Source: UBA9630 sp043725085
GTDB lineage: Bacteria > Patescibacteriota > Minisyncoccia > Moranbacterales > UBA2206
Length of the DNA: 40,843 nt
Direction: 5' to 3'
Assembly: GCA_043725085.1 (NCBI GenBank)
Contig: JAYSLY010000043.1
Location: 1 to 40,843, forward strand
Shown: piece after piece, positions 32,463 through 40,843 of the stretch
Layout of the letters: each line of letters starts with the position of its first letter
Numbering within the stretch: the stretch's first letter is position 1
Program-made: the position numbers and the translations under genes
Notes under the pieces: model-generated
The model's database searches: none
The model's input: only the letters and a program-made list of their open reading frames with translations
Told to the model about the DNA's origin: nothing

Positions 32463-33638
32463 CTACAATTTCGTCTTCAAATAATTATAATACTCCTCGC
32501 TGTGGCTATTTTTATTTGTATAATCCTTGAGGGTTTTTTCTCTTGCCCGCTCGCCCACTTCTTTTCGCAGTTTTTCATCTTCAATTAAGCGCCCCAGCTT
32601 CTCGGTCCATTCTAATGTATTTCCAGCCAAAAAGCCAGTCACACCATCTTCAATTGCCCCGGAAAAAGTTTCATTTCGTGTGGCCACTGTTGGAATACCA
32701 AGAACCCCCGCTCCGGTAAACCTTATCTCCGATTTTGCTTCACAAAACGGAGTATTCTCCAGCGGAGCAAGATTAATATCCGCTTTTTGGACATTCCTAT
32801 AGTGCTCACCTCTCGGCACTAGCGGCAACACCACAATCCTTTTTTCAAATTCATCAAAAGCACTTCCTCTTTCCAAAGGACCGGCCAAGATCAGTTTTGT
32901 CTTGGCATATTTTCGCATCACCGCCACTAGCGCATCAGTAATTGTGGCAAAATCCTTGTTGTGACTCGGCGTTCCGCTGAAATAGCCCAGATAGACAAAA
33001 TCGTTTTTGGATTTTTTTCCAATCTCCCACAGCTTATTCGCCAAATCCAGCTCAGCATTACAAATCTTATTCGTCACTACAAAAACTTTTTTGCCTTTTT
33101 CTTCCAGAATTTTAGCCAGATACGCGGTCGTAGTCGTGGCCACTTTCACATAGCTATCTTCCAGAATTTCCCGCCCTAGCCCCTTCGCGTATTGCGCCTG
33201 CTCTGCCTTGCCAGCGCCATTAAGATAATCAATTTGCGCTACATAAGCGGGATCAAAATTCAAATCATCCGTGTCAAAGATAAATTCTTTTTTTTGCGCT
33301 TTAATTTTTTCCATCACCCTGGCAATCTTCTTGGAATAAAGCGTTTTATGAAAAATGAATATTTTAAAATCATCCACTAGTTTTAGTAGATTGGGATTAT
33401 CAACAATCGTCACTGATGCGCGAAAACCATGCAGGCGCAATTCTTCCGCCACATTATGCGTGCGATAATGAGCACTGTCTCCCACGCCAGAAGCGATGAA
33501 GAGGATGTCCCCTTTCGGAACAAACAGAGATTTCAAAAAAATCCAAAAATATCTACAGCCAATTCGCATGCTTGCCAAGAGGCCATTTTTTTGGATAATA
33601 TTTCTGGCTTTATCAATTTTGAGTGATAATTTCATCAT
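32463..33638 (-). CDS. Glycosyltransferase, GT4-like
   Basis: The 391-residue product has a GT-B fold plan: an N-terminal half with GDILFIASGVGDSAHYRTHN and DTDDLNFD, a middle DFVYLGYFSGTPSHNKDF (donor-domain start), LILAGPLERG and a C-terminal FCEAKSEIRFTGAGVLGIPT region that carries the usual glutamates. The GTPSHNKD motif is common in GT4-like enzymes that use nucleotide-sugars. It is part of the minus-strand surface-glycan operon between the DUF4012 and epimerase genes. Confidence 0.82.
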   Translation of the reverse strand: MMKLSLKIDKARNIIQKNGLLASMRIGCRYFWIFLKSLFVPKGDILFIASGVGDSAHYRTHNVAEELRLHGFRASVTIVDNPNLLKLVDDFKIFIFHKTLYSKKIARVMEKIKAQKKEFIFDTDDLNFDPAYVAQIDYLNGAGKAEQAQYAKGLGREILEDSYVKVATTTTAYLAKILEEKGKKVFVVTNKICNAELDLANKLWEIGKKSKNDFVYLGYFSGTPSHNKDFATITDALVAVMRKYAKTKLILAGPLERGSAFDEFEKRIVVLPLVPRGEHYRNVQKADINLAPLENTPFCEAKSEIRFTGAGVLGIPTVATRNETFSGAIEDGVTGFLAGNTLEWTEKLGRLIEDEKLRKEVGERAREKTLKDYTNKNSHSEEYYNYLKTKL

Positions 33639-33659
33639 TTAATAAAACCCAAAAAAAAA

Positions 33660-35120
33660 TTAATTAGTCTTTTCTTTGACTTCAAAATTCAAATCACTAT
33701 TCATTATTTGCTCTTGATTGAAATCGCCGTCTTTTGTTTTGACATGCACTTTCACAGGAATATCAGACACACCAGATTGTTTTTGGATGAGGAGCTTGTA
33801 GTTATCCCGCGGGAAATCCGCCGGCAGTTCATATTTAATTTTTGCGTCTGTCTGCCCATTAATGAGCACGTGCCCCATAAAACCAATCCAAGTCTTGCCG
33901 AAATCTTCTCCGGCGCTGATATTATTCACCATCGTTCGCTCCAAAAGCGCCGCCCCCTTCGGCAGATAGAGCCGCATATATGTGTGATAATCACTTGTAC
34001 GCCAGTCGCCATACGGCGCGGTATTTTTGTAAAGAATTTCCAAATTGACCGTCGGCTTTTCAGTCGTAAGATCAATGTCATAATTGATTTCCCGCTTCAT
34101 GTAGTAATCTGTTTTTAATGCTCCCATATTCGCATCCACCATCATCAAATAGTCTCCGTCCCAATTCTGATTCACTTCACCCGTCCAAGCCACACCGGAA
34201 GAGAGCGCTTGCAAGTCTTGATCCTTAAAATTAACCATCACATTTTTGGAACGAAATTCTTGATGCGCCAGTTCCGTTATTTTGGAAATATTACCCAACG
34301 TGAAAAGTTTGTCAATGATTATTGGCAGCAATTGCTTCATGACCACTTTTCGATTTTGCGTATCAATCGAAGGATTTATGATATATTTTTTTTCCACCAA
34401 CTCTTCCAATTTCAAAAAAGCATTGTCAGAATTGAGTTCAACATCAGAACCGGGAATAGTGATCGGTCCGGTTAATTTCAAAACATCATTGAGCACTTGT
34501 GAATTAACCGCGATCACCCCGTCAAAATCACTCCCCCCTCTACCGCTCAAGCGATAAAAATATTTCGCTTTATCCACATTAATCGGAAAATCGGGAGAAA
34601 AATTGGAATCACGGAATTTCCAGTTTTTGAGACTCATCATACGCTCAAATGGATAGGGTGTTGGGATTTTCGCCTGAATTCGCTGATCCAAAAGATTGGC
34701 ATCCTCAAAATAGGATGAAAGCACTTCACCGTCTTTAATCTTAATTATCGCGTATTGGCCCAGAAATCCGCCACCCGGACGCAATTCCATGTTATTTTGC
34801 AACATCAAAAAGAATGTTTTGGTTTTTCCGTCTTTTTGAGTGAAATTCTCTACCAGCGTATTTAGCACGGAAAGTTCTTTTTGCTCATCCTTGGTAATCG
34901 GCAAAAGACCGGAAAATTTATTCAACGCCGAAAGAGTTTTTATTCCAATTATTTGTTTGTTGCTTTTCACAAAAGAAAACAAAAAAACACTTGCGCCAAT
35001 AAAAACTACAGCGAAAACCAGCCGCACAATATTCTTTTTGTGCAAAAACTTTTTTAGCGCCAAACTAAACCTGGCCCTGGACTTATTAGACCGCCTTGGT
35101 TCGAAATTCATATTTGACAT
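33660..35120 (-). CDS. DUF4012 family membrane-anchored protein
   Basis: The 486-residue product has one N-terminal helix (about 32-50) and a large extracytoplasmic domain with the family's motifs: LQNNMELRPGGGFLGQYAI, WKFRDSNFSPDFP and DFDGVIAVNSQVLNDVLKLTGPI. Known mainly from Actinobacteria and CPR bacteria, usually near polysaccharide genes; biochemical role unknown. It leads the minus-strand glycan operon, 21 bases ahead of the GT4-like gene, and is divergent from the 35262 gene. Confidence 0.85.
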   Translation of the reverse strand: MSNMNFEPRRSNKSRARFSLALKKFLHKKNIVRLVFAVVFIGASVFLFSFVKSNKQIIGIKTLSALNKFSGLLPITKDEQKELSVLNTLVENFTQKDGKTKTFFLMLQNNMELRPGGGFLGQYAIIKIKDGEVLSSYFEDANLLDQRIQAKIPTPYPFERMMSLKNWKFRDSNFSPDFPINVDKAKYFYRLSGRGGSDFDGVIAVNSQVLNDVLKLTGPITIPGSDVELNSDNAFLKLEELVEKKYIINPSIDTQNRKVVMKQLLPIIIDKLFTLGNISKITELAHQEFRSKNVMVNFKDQDLQALSSGVAWTGEVNQNWDGDYLMMVDANMGALKTDYYMKREINYDIDLTTEKPTVNLEILYKNTAPYGDWRTSDYHTYMRLYLPKGAALLERTMVNNISAGEDFGKTWIGFMGHVLINGQTDAKIKYELPADFPRDNYKLLIQKQSGVSDIPVKVHVKTKDGDFNQEQIMNSDLNFEVKEKTN

Positions 35121-35225
35121 ATATTGGTTATTTTATTTTCATTTTTCTGCAAAAATTCCAGCCCTAGAATAATTGCTCAAATTAGGAGTTAGCAAACATT
35201 TTAATTCTAGCCTAAATGCATCAGT

Positions 35226-35254
35226 TTGGCAAAATGCCTATTTCCCGATATAAT
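35226..35254 (+). promoter_or_regulatory. Promoter of the 35262 gene; one-base leader
   Basis: TTGGCA (35226-35231), a 17-base spacer and a perfect TATAAT (35249-35254). The expected +1 is 35261, one base before the ATG at 35262. This also argues against an upstream start at 35226, which would place the promoter inside the gene. Confidence 0.75.
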
Positions 35255-35261
35255 AGAAGCA

Positions 35262-37019
35262 ATGAAAATACCGAACAATCTCAATGGATATCAACTTTTT
35301 TCCGCCCTGGGAATCTTTATTTTAGGGTTGGAATTTTTGGCGATTATCCTCACGCTGGCAGGAATTTTTTATTGGCCGATTTTAGCCATCTATATCATCG
35401 CTGGCTCTCTTTCGCTAGCGACACTTTTTTTTCACAATTGGAAAAAAATAAACCACCCGCAAATTATTGCTGTTTTTTTGCTTTCTCTTTTGGCAATCGT
35501 CTTTTTTTCCTTCCACGCCGAGCCGTCCGTTTTTTCCGGACGCGACCAAGGCTCTTTTGGCGAAGCGGCGATACGACTAACCCAAAATCATCAGCTAACT
35601 TTCAAAACGACGGCCTCCCAAGAATTCTTTAAAATCTATGGACCGGGAGCGGCACTCAACTTCCCCGGCTTTAACTATACCCAAGATGGAAGCCTGATTA
35701 CCCACTTTTCCTTGGGCTACATCGTCTGGCTCGCTACTTTCTACGGCTTTTTCGGTCTCTCAGGATTCTTTATTGCTAACGGCGTTTTGCTTTTTCTTTT
35801 CCTGACTTCTTTTTTCGCCCTGATCAAATTCCACGCCAACTCGCGATCAGCTTGGTTCGGATTATGCCTTGCTCTTAGCACATTTGTCTTTTCCTGGTTT
35901 TTCAAACTTACCCTAAGTGAAAATTTGGCCTTGGGCTTTATTTGGTTTGGCGTTTTGCAATTTTCACTATTTTTGAAATACCGCGATCAATTATTCTTAT
36001 TTTCCGCCCTCTCGGCATTTTTGCTGCTCACCTTCACTCGGCTGGAAGCCTGGTCGCTTCTTTTGATGCTGGCTGCTTCGCTCCTATTTTTTGCAAAAAA
36101 AGAAAAAGAGCTTTTTTCAAAAGTCGACAAGCAAAAATTTTTTTGGCTTTTGGGAATTTTCTTTGTGAGCTATCTTGCTGCACTTAAAGTTAACGGCCAA
36201 TTCTATCTTTCATCCGCAAAGGGTCTTTTGCACTCCTTTTCTTCAGGAGAAAACAGTCTTGGCGCATTCTCAATATTTACCTATTTAATTGAGGTTTTTT
36301 ATTACTACAATATCCTGATTTTTCTTGTTATCGGCACTTTGGGAATTTTTTATTTCCTTCATAGGAAAAAATATTCTGTCTTGATTCCCTTTTTCATTCT
36401 CCTTCCTCTTTTTATCTATCTCATCCATCCGGGAATTTCAATTGATCACCCTTGGATGCTCCGCCGCTTTTCTTTTGCCATCATCCCTTTGGGTATTTTT
36501 TATACCGTCCTTGTTGCCGACCGCTTGTTTTTCAAACAAATTTATTTCTACACCCTGGCCACACTGCTCGTTGCCGCCAACCTGACCTTTTCCCTGCCCT
36601 ATGCTAATTTTTCAGAAAATGAAGGCTTGCTATCCCAAACCAAAACACTTGGTGAAAATTTTTCCCGCACCGATCTTATTCTTGTCGATCAGCTGGCTTC
36701 AGGCGACGGCTGGTCAATGATTGGAGCGCCGATGAACTTTCTTGGTAATTTACAAGCGGTCTATTTTTTCAACCCGAACGACCTTGGTAAAATCGATCTG
36801 AAAAAATTCACTAAAGTCTATTTCATTATCCCCAATAAAAGCTTGAGTCTCTATGCGGAATCCGGCCTCTTGGATAAACTAACCCCACAGAAAGACTACG
36901 AGCTAGACAGAAAATATCTCCTTGTCCCCGATCTCTCGAAAGATAGCAGTTTTTTTCAAGAACTGCCGCTCAAATATCAAAGCGCGACTAAAGGAAAAAT
37001 TTATTTATTGAAACAATAA
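35262..37019 (+). CDS. Polytopic membrane protein, probable GT-C-type glycosyltransferase
   Basis: The 585-residue product has about 11-12 hydrophobic helices in the first 430 residues and a soluble C-terminal part of about 120 residues. The first outer loop carries FSGRDQGSFGEAA, an acidic motif at the place where GT-C enzymes (PMT/ArnT-like) keep their catalytic aspartate, and RFSFAIIPLGIFY and similar patterns recall that group. So use of a lipid-linked sugar on the outer face of the membrane is likely but not proven. It heads a three-gene plus-strand operon (32 bases to the next). Confidence 0.65.
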   Translation: MKIPNNLNGYQLFSALGIFILGLEFLAIILTLAGIFYWPILAIYIIAGSLSLATLFFHNWKKINHPQIIAVFLLSLLAIVFFSFHAEPSVFSGRDQGSFGEAAIRLTQNHQLTFKTTASQEFFKIYGPGAALNFPGFNYTQDGSLITHFSLGYIVWLATFYGFFGLSGFFIANGVLLFLFLTSFFALIKFHANSRSAWFGLCLALSTFVFSWFFKLTLSENLALGFIWFGVLQFSLFLKYRDQLFLFSALSAFLLLTFTRLEAWSLLLMLAASLLFFAKKEKELFSKVDKQKFFWLLGIFFVSYLAALKVNGQFYLSSAKGLLHSFSSGENSLGAFSIFTYLIEVFYYYNILIFLVIGTLGIFYFLHRKKYSVLIPFFILLPLFIYLIHPGISIDHPWMLRRFSFAIIPLGIFYTVLVADRLFFKQIYFYTLATLLVAANLTFSLPYANFSENEGLLSQTKTLGENFSRTDLILVDQLASGDGWSMIGAPMNFLGNLQAVYFFNPNDLGKIDLKKFTKVYFIIPNKSLSLYAESGLLDKLTPQKDYELDRKYLLVPDLSKDSSFFQELPLKYQSATKGKIYLLKQ

Positions 37020-37051
37020 ACAAAAGCGGACTGTCCGCTGCTTAAAGACCT

Positions 37052-38398
37052 ATGACATTCGATCTAACCAAAGAAATCAAACTGGACGAAAAAAATTATT
37101 CGCGCTACCGACGCTTGCAAGCATTTTTCTATGCCTTTTGTTTTGCTGCCACACTCTACGTCGCCTATTTCGTCTTCTTCCCGACCCAAACATTTAACTT
37201 TTCCTTCACGATGCTCACGTCCAACAAGGGTAATGCGCTAAATCCTCGGGATGCCTTGGGAGTGCCAATTACCGATGGAAAATTTTCGGTTGGGCGAAAA
37301 GACTACTTTGATGCATCGCTGGTCGGCAGTTTTTCCAATATCAAGTTGAGCTTCACGCCAAAAAATAACTCGCTAAGTCCGGAAAATTCCCATATTGATT
37401 TGCGCAAATCCTATCGCGCTTTCCTCTATCCCGAAGGACAATCGATTGGATTTAAGGATGGAACGCTTTTGAAAAATAATAATACTTTCTACGTAATTTC
37501 CGATGGAAAATTGAGAAAATTTGGCAGTCCCGCCATCATCACCGCCCTAGGGTTTCCCGAGGATGCTTTCATTAGCGCTTCTGATGTTGATTTACGATAT
37601 AATCCTTTGGGCGAAGAAATCACAGACACAAAAAATTATCCCGCCGATTCACTTTTTAAAATCAACGAGGCCTACTATCTACTAGACGCGACCGGGATGC
37701 TGGAAAAATTTATCAGTACCGGAGCTTTTCACAGCCAATATGCCGAAAACTTGGCCATCTCCAAACCCGCTGATTTTCTCAAAAATTATCCACTGGCAGA
37801 AAATCCAATCGGCTTTGCCGATGGATCAATTATTTCCTATGGATCGTCCGCCTATATTGTCAGTAAAAATAAAATCTACCCGATCGGTGATCCGGATATC
37901 TTCACTAACCAAGGCTATAATTGGAACGACGTTATCACGATTAGCGGCGATGAATTTTCTCTCTACGCAAAAGAAAAGCTCTTCACTCTCACCAGCATCC
38001 ATCCCGATGGAACAATCTTTTTCACGCCCGACTCGAACAAATGGTACCAAATTGAAAATGGAGGGAAGCATGAGTTGCCAACGGATACTATCGCGCATTC
38101 TTGGCTCAAAAAAAATCCCATCACAGTCCTAGGAAAAAGTCTTGAAGTCTTGGGCGGATGCGATCTCAAAAAAGAACTGTTCGGCAATTACTCTTGCCTC
38201 ATTCCTCTTGATGACACTCAAGATTCAGCCGGAAAGTACTATGAATTTACCTTCGCGCCGAAAAATAATCTCAAAATCGATAATCTCAATTTGCTCTATG
38301 AAAAAAATATGACCATGCAAAACCTGAAACTGGCCGTGCGTAGCATGATCCTCAGAATAAAAGCGCACTATGGCATTCAAAGTGCGCCGCAACAATAA
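37052..38398 (+). CDS. Membrane-anchored protein with three internal repeats
   Basis: The 448-residue product has a basic, short cytoplasmic start, one helix (about 24-44) and a long outer part. It contains three imperfect repeats of roughly 50 residues: GFKDGTLLKNNNTFYVISDG, GFADGSIISYGSSAYIVSKN and HPDGTIFFTPDSNKWYQIEN, each followed by a short K/R-x-x-x-x-G/D stretch and, in the first two, an F/Y-x-W-like close (repeats near 130-185, 250-300 and 310-360). Similar DGSL...VYxIxxGK repeats appear in CPR surface proteins. Function unknown. A small perfect hairpin (37025-37039, AGCGGA/TCCGCT) precedes it. Confidence 0.75.
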   Translation: MTFDLTKEIKLDEKNYSRYRRLQAFFYAFCFAATLYVAYFVFFPTQTFNFSFTMLTSNKGNALNPRDALGVPITDGKFSVGRKDYFDASLVGSFSNIKLSFTPKNNSLSPENSHIDLRKSYRAFLYPEGQSIGFKDGTLLKNNNTFYVISDGKLRKFGSPAIITALGFPEDAFISASDVDLRYNPLGEEITDTKNYPADSLFKINEAYYLLDATGMLEKFISTGAFHSQYAENLAISKPADFLKNYPLAENPIGFADGSIISYGSSAYIVSKNKIYPIGDPDIFTNQGYNWNDVITISGDEFSLYAKEKLFTLTSIHPDGTIFFTPDSNKWYQIENGGKHELPTDTIAHSWLKKNPITVLGKSLEVLGGCDLKKELFGNYSCLIPLDDTQDSAGKYYEFTFAPKNNLKIDNLNLLYEKNMTMQNLKLAVRSMILRIKAHYGIQSAPQQ

Positions 38399-38426
38399 AA
38401 GATTTATAAAAACATTTTTATATTCT

Positions 38427-38834
38427 ATGCAATCATTCAAAAATCATCTAGACAAAAACACACTAGCAATCTCATATAAGCTCCTTCACGATAGCCTTTT
38501 TATGGCGCTTATTTTCTTTACCCTCTCACTTATCGCCGAAGCTGTCCTTCCTGGCATCATCATTTATCACATCGGCTTTTCCAAGATGGTCATTATTATT
38601 CTTCTTAATATTTTGCTTCTAAAAATATTGGCAAAAAAAATTGCGCCCGACCAAATCGACGCAAACATACCAAAGGAGAACACGGGCTTGAAAAAAATTA
38701 GCATACCCCTCATTATTTTGGGCGCTCTTCTTTTTTTCAACAGTCTCTTGGGAATGAATATTTTTTTGAATTTATTTTTTCTTCTAGTAAGCGCGACTAT
38801 CGGATATTTTAGCTATAAAATATTGTTCGAATAA
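38427..38834 (+). CDS. Small membrane protein
   Basis: The product is 135 residues from the ATG at 38427, with two hydrophobic helices near the start (about 22-65) and two near the end (about 90-130), around a charged loop. The upstream ATG at 38370 overlaps the preceding gene and adds an atypical basic head, so the inner start is preferred. It converges with the GT4 gene with no gap between the stops. No family recognised. Confidence 0.6.
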   Translation: MQSFKNHLDKNTLAISYKLLHDSLFMALIFFTLSLIAEAVLPGIIIYHIGFSKMVIIILLNILLLKILAKKIAPDQIDANIPKENTGLKKISIPLIILGALLFFNSLLGMNIFLNLFFLLVSATIGYFSYKILFE

Positions 38835-39950
38835 TTAGCTCTTGATATATTCCAGCGTTTCTTGCGCGCACTTTTCCCAAGAAAACTTTTTTATTTGCTC
38901 AAGTCCTTTTTTGATCATTTCACTTCTCAAGTTTTCATCATTCAAGACTAATTCGATTTTTTCCGCCAAATCAGTCGGGCTTTTTTCGTCGAAATACATA
39001 GGCGCGTCCCCTCCGGCCTCTTCCAAGCTCGAGTTTCGCGCGCATAAAAGCGGCACACGAGAAGCTAGAATTTCGAGAACCGGAATGCCAAAACCTTCAT
39101 AGAGCGACGGGAAAACGTAGGCGCTTGCTCCCCGAACCAGCGTCCCCATGTCCAAAAAAGTTAGCATGCCCGGAGTGGAGATATCTTTTTTGAAAGGACT
39201 TTCTTCGATCTTTTCAAAAACACCATCAGAGAGCCAAGCTCTTTCCCCGGCAATGACCAACTTCATGCCTGACTTGGTTTTTTCCTTGAAAAGATTAAAA
39301 GCATCCACAAGCACTCCCAGGTTTTTTCTTGGTTGAATCGCTCCGGCATACAAAATATATTCCCCCGAAATACCCATTCTTTCTTTTGCTTCTTGCTCAA
39401 AAGAGAGATTGCGTTCCACGGAAAAAACCTCCGCATCAAAACCATGATAGATAACCCTAATTCGACTCTCAGGAACGCTAGGATAAAATTTTAAAATATC
39501 TCTTTTTGTCGACTCGGAAATAGCAATAATTTTATCCGCTTTTGTGAATGCCCAGCCGCCCAAAAGATTGAGTTTGAATAAATCTTTTTTAGGAAAATAC
39601 TGCGGAAAATATTTGTAGGCCAAATCATGCGCCGTCACCACTGTTTTCATTTTCGGAGAATGAAAAACCGGGATGTTGTGCATCGGCATCCAAAGCACAT
39701 CCGGCTCATCTTTCCTGAGTTCTCGACAAAGCCAGCCTTGCGTCCAAAAAAGGGGAAAGTTTTTCTGCTTTATTCGATAGTTTGGAAAACTTGGCGGAAC
39801 AAGCTCCGGATTAAATTTGTTTTTGTGGTATAGGATAAACTCACTCGAAAAATCTTGCTTACCAAAAAACTTAAGCATGTTGTGAATATAAACGCGAGTC
39901 CCGTCAATCCGACTCGCGTCCAGGTCTGCTACTTGAATGGCTATACGCAT
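38835..39950 (-). CDS. GT4-family glycosyltransferase
   Basis: The 371-residue product follows the GT-B plan. The acceptor half has DGTRVYIHNML, TVVTAHDLAYKYFP and KIIAISESTKRDI. The donor half has ILYAGAIQPRKNLGVLVDAF, LVIAGERAW and YEGFGIPVLEILA, the E-x7-E motif (E285/E293) that contacts the donor sugar. Such enzymes add mannose, rhamnose or similar sugars to a lipid-linked glycan. It follows the 39979-40764 gene after 28 bases and converges with the small membrane protein. Confidence 0.93.
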   Translation of the reverse strand: MRIAIQVADLDASRIDGTRVYIHNMLKFFGKQDFSSEFILYHKNKFNPELVPPSFPNYRIKQKNFPLFWTQGWLCRELRKDEPDVLWMPMHNIPVFHSPKMKTVVTAHDLAYKYFPQYFPKKDLFKLNLLGGWAFTKADKIIAISESTKRDILKFYPSVPESRIRVIYHGFDAEVFSVERNLSFEQEAKERMGISGEYILYAGAIQPRKNLGVLVDAFNLFKEKTKSGMKLVIAGERAWLSDGVFEKIEESPFKKDISTPGMLTFLDMGTLVRGASAYVFPSLYEGFGIPVLEILASRVPLLCARNSSLEEAGGDAPMYFDEKSPTDLAEKIELVLNDENLRSEMIKKGLEQIKKFSWEKCAQETLEYIKS

Positions 39951-39978
39951 AACTTTTTCATTTTTAACGCATTTATTT

Positions 39979-40764
39979 TCAACACATTTTTCCTTTTTTG
40001 ATTTTTTTTACGAATTCCCCGAACTCTGTTTGCCTGTCTTGCTCGAACATCGCTTTTATCGCAATTGGTGTGGTCGCCGGCGATTTCCAGCTATAGATTG
40101 ATTTGAGATTTTTTCGCATCACATAGGCCGTTTTAACCAAAAAATTTAAATTGCCCTGAACCGGATTGGCATAAATATAATCCTGGCGATCGCCACTTTG
40201 ATTATAAGCAGCTTTCACCTCGAATGAAACGAGTAGTCCCCTTTCCTTCATCACCTGATAAGACTCCACCGGATTAGGATAATGATTAAAGTTTTTATTG
40301 AGATGTCTAATTTCTTCATTCTTAATGTCTTTAAGTTGATTGCTTTCAATCATAACCACTCTTTTCAATTTTTTGTCAAAACAACATGCCCCTCCCTTTT
40401 GCGGCTTCACCGGATTTTGCGCCACAATCTCCATAATCATATTGTAACCCTTTTTTCCAAGCTCGAGCGCCAATGCCAAGCTGGGGAAATCAACAGCGCC
40501 TGTCAAAAATCCTAAGTCTTCCACGTTATAGGACAACAAATCATCGTGCGCGGTAAGAATTTTTTTATATTCTTCATTGGAGATGTATTCTCTTTTGCTG
40601 GTGTTTTTCGGATCAACGCGAAAGATAACATTGTCATGCGCTTTTTGCATCATCAGCTGTCCATGGTTGTGCAGTCTTTTGTTTTTCTCTGTCGTGGGAT
40701 CATAGAAAAGGCAACCTTCCTTGATATACATGCCGTGAAAACTATTCTTGATAAAAAGTTCCAC
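39979..40764 (-). CDS. Hypothetical protein with faint resemblance to UDP-glucose pyrophosphorylase
   Basis: The 261-residue soluble product has motifs in the order seen in the second half of eukaryotic-type UTP-glucose-1-phosphate uridylyltransferases: NHGQL (GHG-like), NVEDLG (NxDNLG-like), MEIV...KGGACCF...LKRVVMIE and FNHYPNP. But the first half with the nucleotide loop (LNGGLGT) is missing; the frame is closed by a TGA at 40795-40797. It starts with GTG at 40762-40764, and an AAGGAG lies too far upstream (about 25 bases) to fit it. It may be a shortened relative, a piece of a split gene, or unrelated. It precedes the GT4 gene. Confidence 0.4.
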   Translation of the reverse strand: MELFIKNSFHGMYIKEGCLFYDPTTEKNKRLHNHGQLMMQKAHDNVIFRVDPKNTSKREYISNEEYKKILTAHDDLLSYNVEDLGFLTGAVDFPSLALALELGKKGYNMIMEIVAQNPVKPQKGGACCFDKKLKRVVMIESNQLKDIKNEEIRHLNKNFNHYPNPVESYQVMKERGLLVSFEVKAAYNQSGDRQDYIYANPVQGNLNFLVKTAYVMRKNLKSIYSWKSPATTPIAIKAMFEQDRQTEFGEFVKKIKKGKMC

Positions 40765-40843
40765 GGATATGCGGGCCTGAAGGATTACTCCTTTTCAAAA
40801 TATATAAATGGAGAGATGGTACTGCGAACTGGTGAATTTCCTT

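Noticed and set aside
40795..40843. C-terminal end of an upstream minus-strand gene ending at the TGA 40795-40797
   Set aside because: Only 15 codons are visible and no family features can be read; a second open frame competes with it.
1..40843. tRNA, rRNA, CRISPR arrays, phage or toxin-antitoxin genes
   Set aside because: No cloverleaf, spaced direct-repeat array or matching protein motif was found by reading the sequence and translations.

Overview
The window reads as a chromosomal segment of an uncultured Patescibacteria/CPR bacterium, most likely of the Parcubacteria lineage (possibly Moranbacteria). This is inferred from the moderately AT-rich sequence, dense short operons, many genes without a Shine-Dalgarno site, a short HrcA, DUF4012 and DUF5666 proteins, giant beta-helix surface proteins and in-frame palindromic repeats. 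UGA is a stop codon here: the ABC ATPase at 13502-14182 ends at a TGA in an ATGA overlap at the normal family length. There is no rRNA, tRNA, CRISPR array, transposase, phage or plasmid gene.

Layout: (1) 101-6448 (-) is a 2115-residue surface protein with two beta-helix blocks and many Ig/FN3-like repeats. A terminator-rich stretch follows, with a candidate Cys-rich microprotein, a zinc-ribbon gene and a truncated response regulator. (2) 7839-10101 (-) holds dnaJ, with its own CIRCE operator, and a membrane protein. (3) 10247-11793 (+) holds a 99-residue unknown with a very strong terminator and a cardiolipin-synthase-like phospholipase D. (4) 11790-17038 (-) is one operon: ECF sigma factor, small membrane protein, DUF5666 protein, HlyD/MacA-like adaptor, MacB-like ATPase and permease, second DUF5666 protein. 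(5) 17193-18235 (-) is pyrF, translationally coupled to an unlisted 46-residue Cys-rich protein. (6) 18479-20200 (+) holds rmuC, a REP-like repeat and a small membrane protein. (7) 20231-24831 is the stress block: GNAT acetyltransferase, dnaK, an oppositely oriented 85-residue gene with its own promoter and terminator, grpE and hrcA behind a perfect CIRCE.

(8) 25015-40764 is a cell-envelope and glycan region. On the minus strand are three GT2/GT4-type glycosyltransferases, a flippase, a nucleotide-sugar epimerase, a DUF4012 protein and a secreted beta-helix/LCAT-like hydrolase. On the plus strand are a polytopic GT-C-like protein, a repeat-containing anchored protein and a small membrane protein. 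On the minus strand at the end are a GT4 enzyme and a protein faintly like UDP-glucose pyrophosphorylase.

The parts suggest a cell that invests in its surface: glycan building, lipid and surface hydrolysis, giant adhesin-like proteins and an envelope efflux operon led by its own sigma factor. Heat-shock control is split between two HrcA/CIRCE sites. The observations most worth a second look are: related palindromic repeats inserted in frame into DnaK and GrpE; a family of intergenic inverted-repeat elements starting GACTTRCGCR; several promoters that place the transcription start at or next to the start codon; the sigma/DUF5666/MacAB operon; and very small Cys-rich proteins.
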